From contig JAHBUS010000005.1 of NCBI GenBank assembly GCA_019637955.1, forward strand, positions 124,001-188,000: DNA of 64,000 bases. The letters are read 5' to 3'. A program made the position numbers and the translations under genes. The stretch is from Pseudobdellovibrionaceae bacterium. Its GTDB lineage: Bacteria; Bdellovibrionota; Bdellovibrionia; Bdellovibrionales; Bdellovibrionaceae. Under the pieces are notes generated by a model that ran no database searches, had not been told where the DNA came from, and saw nothing but the letters and a program-made list of their open reading frames with translations. Below are positions 58,939 through 64,000 of the stretch, piece by piece. Positions within the stretch are counted from its first letter, which is position 1. Every line of letters starts with the position of its first letter.

Positions 58939-60090
58939 TTAAGTGTGGGCCACGTAAATCAGGGCCGCGGTGAGGATCGTGTTGGCCAGAGCCCACGGCA
59001 GCATTGTTTTCCATCCCAAATCCATCAGCTGATCGTAACGGAATCGGGGCAGCGTCCAACGGACTTGGATAAAGATCCAAACGAAGACCGCCATTTTAAT
59101 CAAGAACACCACATGGTGAAGAAGGCCGTTCACGATGGCGGCGGCATTGCCCGCGCCCATCAGGCCTTGCACATGCACCAACATCTCATCGGGAGTGATG
59201 AGCGGAATTTGGTACCCGCCAAAGAAGAAGGTCACCATCAACGCCGAAGCGACCAGGCAGTGTCCGTATTCACCGATGAAGAACAAGTTGAATTTAAAAC
59301 CGCCGTACTCAACGTGGAACCCGGCGACAAGCTCCGCTTCACCTTCGGCCAAGTCGAACGGTAGACGGTTGGATTCCGCAAAGGCCGCCGCGTAGAAGAT
59401 CAGCGCGGCCAGGGGTTGATAGAAGATTCCCCAGTTCGGCAGCCAACCCAGCGTCACGGTGTGACCTTGGAACAAGAAGCTCAGAGGGCCTTGCTGTGAC
59501 GTCACCATGTCGGTGAGATTGAATGTCCCGTAGAGAAGAATCACGCCCACGATCGAGAGGCCCATCGCGAGTTCGTACGAAATGGTTTGCGAACTGGCCC
59601 GGAGCGCGCCCAAGAGAGCGTACTTATTGCCCGAGCCCCAACCGGCCATCAAAATCGTGTAGGCCGCGAGCGAAGACACCGCCAAGATGAAAACGATACC
59701 GACGCCGATTTCGTATCCTTGGATCAAAAAGGTGTAAGGTCCCCAGGTCTGTCCGAACATTTCAAACGTGTCGAGCTTGATCGGAGCGCCGAGCGGGATC
59801 GCCAAAAACGCCAGCGTTGCCGGGATCAGCGCCGAAACAGGGGCGGCGTAGTAGAGAAATTTGATTCCCTTTTCGGGGAAGAACTCTTCTTTGGTCAAAA
59901 ACTTCACCGCATCCGCGAGGAGCTGCAACAGACCCAAGGGGCCGACACGGTTGGGACCAAAGCGGTTCTGAATGAAAGCAGAGCCGCGGCGCTCAAGCCA
60001 AACCAGAATCGGAACGACTTGAACCATCATCAAGAAAATCACGATCATCTTCACGCCATTGACGATGATCTCGAACGAATCACGACCCAT
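58939..60090 (-). CDS. nuoH: NADH-quinone oxidoreductase subunit H
   Basis: This 383-residue subunit has VPILVWLERRGSAFIQNRFGPNRVGP, the loop that forms part of the quinone chamber, and FDLAEGEAELVAGFHVEYGG near the centre, both conserved in NuoH. Eight or so helices are expected. It begins just after the nuoA stop. The usual neighbour nuoI is absent, and nuoJ follows directly. Confidence 0.96.
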   Translation of the reverse strand: MGRDSFEIIVNGVKMIVIFLMMVQVVPILVWLERRGSAFIQNRFGPNRVGPLGLLQLLADAVKFLTKEEFFPEKGIKFLYYAAPVSALIPATLAFLAIPLGAPIKLDTFEMFGQTWGPYTFLIQGYEIGVGIVFILAVSSLAAYTILMAGWGSGNKYALLGALRASSQTISYELAMGLSIVGVILLYGTFNLTDMVTSQQGPLSFLFQGHTVTLGWLPNWGIFYQPLAALIFYAAAFAESNRLPFDLAEGEAELVAGFHVEYGGFKFNLFFIGEYGHCLVASALMVTFFFGGYQIPLITPDEMLVHVQGLMGAGNAAAIVNGLLHHVVFLIKMAVFVWIFIQVRWTLPRFRYDQLMDLGWKTMLPWALANTILTAALIYVAHT

Positions 60091-60093
60091 AAA

Positions 60094-60462
60094 TCAGTCC
60101 CACTCCAAAGCTTTAGATTTCACTTCCCAGAAGAGGCCAAAGATGAAGATCAGTAAGAACGCGCCCATCGACAGAAGCACGTACAGACCCTGGCCCGCCG
60201 CGAGCGAATCTTTGAACGTCGTCGCCCAGGGGTACATAAAGATGATTTCGATATCGAAGATGATGAAGAGAATCGCGGTCAGATAGAATTTCACCGAGAT
60301 CTTGGTGTCTTTCTTTTCTTGAACCGGAATCCCGCACTCGTAGCTTTGGTACTTCACGGGATCGGCGATTTTTTGCGTTCCCAGTTTTGACGCCAACCAA
60401 AGCATCAAGCAACCGAACGCGATCAAAAACACAACGATGAATAGGACTCCGCCTAATGGCAC
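60094..60462 (-). CDS. nuoA: NADH-quinone oxidoreductase subunit A
   Basis: This 122-residue subunit has three helices and the conserved YQSYECGIPVQ loop and FDIEIIFMYPWA. The frame is open five codons further to a GTG at 60477, but AGGGAGG is correctly spaced only from the GTG at 60462. It is the first gene of the cluster, with a good promoter about 170 bases upstream. Confidence 0.92.
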   Translation of the reverse strand: MPLGGVLFIVVFLIAFGCLMLWLASKLGTQKIADPVKYQSYECGIPVQEKKDTKISVKFYLTAILFIIFDIEIIFMYPWATTFKDSLAAGQGLYVLLSMGAFLLIFIFGLFWEVKSKALEWD

Positions 60463-60630
60463 TGCTGCCTCCCTCACTCTGCGCGCCTCTGGCGCGACGG
60501 ATGAACACCCTCATGCTGAAGGCGGCTCTCGTTTGTCCGCTTTCGACGCGACTCAAACTGAAAGCAAAACGATACTCGGCCCCCGAAAGAGCGCGGTCAC
60601 GCCAACGGCGCGCCTTGTTTAATAATGGCA

Positions 60631-60659
60631 AATATAGCCAGCCTGCATTTGATTTCCAA
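60631..60659 (-). promoter_or_regulatory. Sigma70-type promoter of the nuo cluster
   Basis: On the minus strand TTGGAA (60659-60654) and TATATT (60636-60631) are separated by exactly 17 bases. The expected start site is near 60624, leaving about 160 bases of leader before nuoA. It is the best promoter match that I found in the window. Confidence 0.55.
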
Positions 60660-60709
60660 GAAATATAAGTTGGCGAGAACCCTTGGGTTCTGGCAAAAAT
60701 CGAGAGTCG

Positions 60710-63700
60710 ATGTCGTCCTCAATTTTGAACTCCCGATTTGAATCCCTGATCGCCCGCGAATGGTCGCTCGGTCGTCATTATGTTCGGCTTGTCGGAAGTT
60801 CGTCGTCACTGCCTCTTGCGATGGCACTCACACAACCGAATTCAAAAGAATTCAACGACTTACCTCATTTGGTGGTCGTCGCAAAGTCCGCCGATGCTTG
60901 GCGCTTCACTCAGAGCTTTCAGTTTTTTGATTCACAGCGAAACTGCCTGCTTCTTCCGCACTTTGATGTTTCCCCGTACTCAGGTCTCTATCCAAAGAAT
61001 CAAATTCTCGCGGACCGGCTGCGCTTTTTGTTCGAAGCGCAAAAATCAAAACCCGGTTCTGTTTTTGTTGCGCCGATTGGGTCTTTGCTTCAGAAAACGC
61101 TTCCATTTAATGCCCTTTCCAACCGGACTGTGACTCTTCGCAAAAACTTAGATCTTCCTGAAAACATTAGCGAAGTTCTGAACGATTGGGGTTATTCAGC
61201 AACCCCCATGGTCGAAGACGTCGGGCAGTTTTCGATTCGGGGCGGCATTATCGACATCTTCTCGCCGGCTCAAGATTCTCCCGTCCGTTTGGAGCTTTTT
61301 GGCGAGACGATCGAGTCCATCCGAAGTTTCTCTCCACAGGACCAGCGCACCATTTCAGAAATCTCGGAAGCCGCCATCATCCCGTGCCGCGAAATCATCT
61401 GGCAGGATGACCATCTTGAAGACTTGATTTCGAAAATCCGCGGCACCTTTCAAGACCGCAACGTCGATAAAGCCGAGGCCGAAGAGGCCCTTCGTGCCTT
61501 GGTGCGTAAAAACCGGTTTGATGGCATCGACTTTTTACTGCCTTGTTTTTACTCAGGTCTCGCGAGTCCGCTGGACCACTTTTCATCGAGTCTCAACATC
61601 TGGTTGGTCGACCCCATCGAAATTTCGCGTCACGCCGATCAGATTCATGAAGAGCTGACAGCGGAATACCGCACCTCCACCCGTCAGCTCGTGCGGCCTG
61701 CGCCCGAATCGATTTACCAAAAATTCGAAGATCTTCCCTGGCCCGCAGACTCTCGGACCGCGGAGCTGACATCGATTGACACGCAAGAGCTCAAAATCGA
61801 GACCCAAAAGGTCTCCTCGTTGAACTACCCGTCTTCGCATGTCTTGGAGCTTTCCAATCTCTTGGCCTCGCAAACCCCCGGAAGCGAGGGCTGGCTCGGG
61901 TCGGTGCGCACTAAGTTCAAAGCTTGGACCGAGCAGGGCTACGCGTTCTTGATTGGCTCGCGCTCGCAGAGCCAAAGTGAACGACTTCGTTTGTTTCTCG
62001 AAAAAATTGAAGTGCCTTGCCGGATCGCCAAGCCGAACGAGGACATCTCTGAACCTCACGGGGTCGTGATCGTCCCGCGCGTTTTGCCTGAAAGCGTGCG
62101 TCTGCCCGAAGAGCGAATCATTTTTCTTCGTGACGAGGATCTTCTCGGTAAAAAGACGCGCGTGCGCGAGAGCCGTGCGAGCGACGAGTTTTCAAAAAAG
62201 GCCAAGCGTCTCAACTTTGGCGATCTTCAGCCCGGCGATTGCGTGGTCCACTTTCAACACGGGATCGGCGTTTACGAAGGTCTGAAGGTCATGGACATTG
62301 GCGGAGCCCAGTCCGAGTTCATCCAGATCGCCTACAAGGACAAAGACAAACTGTACCTTCCCGTTTACCGCGTCGGCCAACTGCAAAAGTATGCGGGCCA
62401 TGCGGCCACGGCTCTTTTGGACAAGCTCGGCGGAACCGGATGGGAAAAAACCAAATCCAAAGTCAAAGGCGCCATCCGCGATCTCGCCAGCGATCTTCTT
62501 CAGCTCTATGCCAAGCGCGCCGAACTCCACCGGCCCAGAATTCCGTTTCCCGAAGAGGACTTCGCGGCCTTTGAGGCTTCATTTCCATTTGATGAGACCG
62601 AAGATCAACACCGCGCGATTGATGACATCATCAAAGATTTCCGCTCGACCCGTCCGATGGACCGCCTGATTTGCGGCGACGTCGGCTTCGGCAAAACCGA
62701 AGTCGCGATGCGGGCCGCCTTCGCGATGGCGCAAACCAAGAAGCAAGTGGCGGTGATCGCGCCGACCACGGTCTTGAGCTTTCAGCACTTTGAGACCTTC
62801 AAGAAACGCTTTCAAGGATGGCCGCTCGAAATCCGCGCGCTCAACCGCTTTGTCTCAAGCGCCGACGTGAAAAAGACCCTTCAAGAAGTCAAAGAAGGAA
62901 AGGTCGACATTCTCATCGGCACGCACCGGCTCTTGAGCAAAGATGTGGTGTTCAAAGATCTCGGACTCATGATCGTTGACGAGGAGCAAAAGTTTGGCGT
63001 CGCTCACAAAGAGCGTCTTCGCAAGATGAAAACCAGCGTTGATACCGTGGCGATGTCGGCGACACCCATTCCACGCACGCTCAATATGAGTCTGGTCGGC
63101 ATCCGCGATTTTTCGCTGATCAACACCGCGCCGGTCGACCGCCTTCCCACGCGAACGTTCATCACCAAGTGGGACGAAGAGACCATTCGAAAATCCATTC
63201 TGAGCGAGATCTCGAGGGGCGGACAGGTCTACTTCATTCACAACCGCGTCCAGAGCATTTACGGTCTTGCCGATGAGCTGCGCACGCTCGTTCCCGAGGC
63301 GCGCCTGCGCGTCGGGCACGGACAAATGGAAGAAGAAGATCTCGAAAAAACCATGATCGATTTCTTTAATCACGAGATCGACGTTCTGGTTTGCACCACC
63401 ATCGTCGAATCCGGCATGGACGTTCCTCGGGCCAACACCATGTTTATCGACCAGGCTCACATGATGGGGCTGTCGCAGCTCTACCAACTGCGCGGTCGCG
63501 TCGGACGTTCGAAACAACGCGCGTACTGCTATTTGATTCTTCCGCGTGGCAAGCAGATCGACAAACAAGCGCAGGAGCGCCTGAAGGTGATCCAAGAGAA
63601 CACCGCGCTCGGCTCCGGAATCCGCATTGCTCAGTACGACCTCGAGCTTCGCGGCGCGGGCAATATTTTGGGCGAAGATCAATCGGGTCATATCAACTCG

Positions 63701-64000
63701 GTCGGTTACGAGCTCTACATGGATCTTTTGAATGAGACCGTGGCCTCCATGCGCGGCGAGCCGGTGGATGAAATGCACCTGGAACCCGAGATCAATCTGC
63801 GAATCCCCGCGATGATTCCCGATAACTACATCCCTGATATCCGCATGCGCCTGTCTTATTATAAGGCCCTGGCGGATATCAGAACCCCCGACGAACTCGA
63901 GGAGATCGAACGCGAACTCAAAGACCAATTCGGCGAGATTCCCGAACCCGCACTGAATCTGATGGGACTCATGCTGATCCGTGCGCAGTGCAAAGCCTTG
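60710..64000 (+). CDS. mfd: Transcription-repair coupling factor Mfd (3' end beyond window)
   Basis: The open frame covers 1097 codons up to the window edge and lacks roughly the last 50-80 residues of a normal Mfd (about 1150). It has the UvrB-like N-terminal domain ([24 protein letters not shown]), the RNA-polymerase-binding domain ([23 protein letters not shown]) and the RecG-like translocase with Walker A GDVGFGKT (Lys662), DEEQ from Asp757, SATPIPRTL and QLRGRVGRS. It removes RNA polymerase stalled at DNA damage and recruits UvrA. The ATG at 60710 has only a weak GAGAG upstream, so the exact start is not certain. Confidence 0.94.
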   Translation, partial: MSSSILNSRFESLIAREWSLGRHYVRLVGSSSSLPLAMALTQPNSKEFNDLPHLVVVAKSADAWRFTQSFQFFDSQRNCLLLPHFDVSPYSGLYPKNQILADRLRFLFEAQKSKPGSVFVAPIGSLLQKTLPFNALSNRTVTLRKNLDLPENISEVLNDWGYSATPMVEDVGQFSIRGGIIDIFSPAQDSPVRLELFGETIESIRSFSPQDQRTISEISEAAIIPCREIIWQDDHLEDLISKIRGTFQDRNVDKAEAEEALRALVRKNRFDGIDFLLPCFYSGLASPLDHFSSSLNIWLVDPIEISRHADQIHEELTAEYRTSTRQLVRPAPESIYQKFEDLPWPADSRTAELTSIDTQELKIETQKVSSLNYPSSHVLELSNLLASQTPGSEGWLGSVRTKFKAWTEQGYAFLIGSRSQSQSERLRLFLEKIEVPCRIAKPNEDISEPHGVVIVPRVLPESVRLPEERIIFLRDEDLLGKKTRVRESRASDEFSKKAKRLNFGDLQPGDCVVHFQHGIGVYEGLKVMDIGGAQSEFIQIAYKDKDKLYLPVYRVGQLQKYAGHAATALLDKLGGTGWEKTKSKVKGAIRDLASDLLQLYAKRAELHRPRIPFPEEDFAAFEASFPFDETEDQHRAIDDIIKDFRSTRPMDRLICGDVGFGKTEVAMRAAFAMAQTKKQVAVIAPTTVLSFQHFETFKKRFQGWPLEIRALNRFVSSADVKKTLQEVKEGKVDILIGTHRLLSKDVVFKDLGLMIVDEEQKFGVAHKERLRKMKTSVDTVAMSATPIPRTLNMSLVGIRDFSLINTAPVDRLPTRTFITKWDEETIRKSILSEISRGGQVYFIHNRVQSIYGLADELRTLVPEARLRVGHGQMEEEDLEKTMIDFFNHEIDVLVCTTIVESGMDVPRANTMFIDQAHMMGLSQLYQLRGRVGRSKQRAYCYLILPRGKQIDKQAQERLKVIQENTALGSGIRIAQYDLELRGAGNILGEDQSGHINSVGYELYMDLLNETVASMRGEPVDEMHLEPEINLRIPAMIPDNYIPDIRMRLSYYKALADIRTPDELEEIERELKDQFGEIPEPALNLMGLMLIRAQCKAL

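Noticed and set aside
1-64000. CRISPR arrays, insertion sequences, prophage, tRNA or rRNA genes
   Set aside because: I read through all intergenic stretches and saw no regular repeats, transposase or integrase genes, or tRNA cloverleaf sequences. A dedicated tRNA scan was not possible here.

Overview
The window reads as ordinary chromosomal DNA of a Gram-negative bacterium: it has Tat and Lol export, many lipoproteins and signal-peptide proteins, PilT, RNase G, Lon and complex I. The mix of a retraction ATPase, many poorly known secreted Cys-rich or Pro/Gly-rich proteins, tandem DksA-family proteins and nucleoside salvage suggests the Bdellovibrionota (Bdellovibrio-like). This is an inference, because no rRNA or other taxonomic marker is present. 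I saw no tRNA, rRNA, CRISPR array, insertion sequence or prophage.

Layout. 0-9 kb: a membrane-anchored degenerate PHP protein, a 2Fe-2S ferredoxin, a DnaQ-like exonuclease, a DUF2203 gene with glutamine-dependent NAD synthetase, a Flp-pilin-like protein, a TPR protein, and a comF-lolA-rimO operon ending in an unknown gene with a possible tandem BMC-like fold. 9.7-14.2 kb: a hydrolase, then the minus-strand cluster rplU-rpmA-obgE-nadD/rsfS(fusion)-rlmH. 14.2-21.9 kb: corA, rng, pilT, acylphosphatase, deoC-deoA and a subtilase lipoprotein. 22-27 kb: asnS and a three-gene acyl-CoA carboxylase. 27-32.6 kb: secreted proteins of unknown function and tatB-tatC. 32.6-43.6 kb: an M16 peptidase, hemW, grpE, a zinc-finger-less dnaJ, an LpoA/LppC-like lipoprotein, two DksA/TraR proteins and lon. 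43.6-48 kb: three secreted Cys-rich proteins, two of them paralogues of a family I do not recognise. 48-53.1 kb: a membrane phosphoesterase, an HTH/coiled-coil protein, a patatin phospholipase and a PadR-HAAS-DUF4097 operon. 53.1-60.5 kb: all seven membrane-arm subunits of complex I (nuoA-H-J-K-L-M-N) and none of the peripheral arm. 60.7 kb to the end: mfd, cut off by the window edge.

How the genes work together. Several groups serve proteostasis and ribosome biogenesis (grpE, dnaJ, lon; rplU, rpmA, obgE, rsfS, rlmH, rimO), envelope traffic (lolA, tatBC, LpoA/LppC-like) and energy metabolism (nuo, carboxylase, NAD synthesis by nadD and nadE). Genes are tightly packed, with many 4-base stop/start overlaps inside operons and several convergent pairs whose 3' ends overlap.

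The most unusual items are the paralogous 14-cysteine secreted family at 43.7-46.5 kb with its hairpin-separated neighbours, the possible BMC-fold protein, the two-membrane-segment pilin-like protein, the NadD-RsfS fusion and the L21 with a long Lys/Ala tail.
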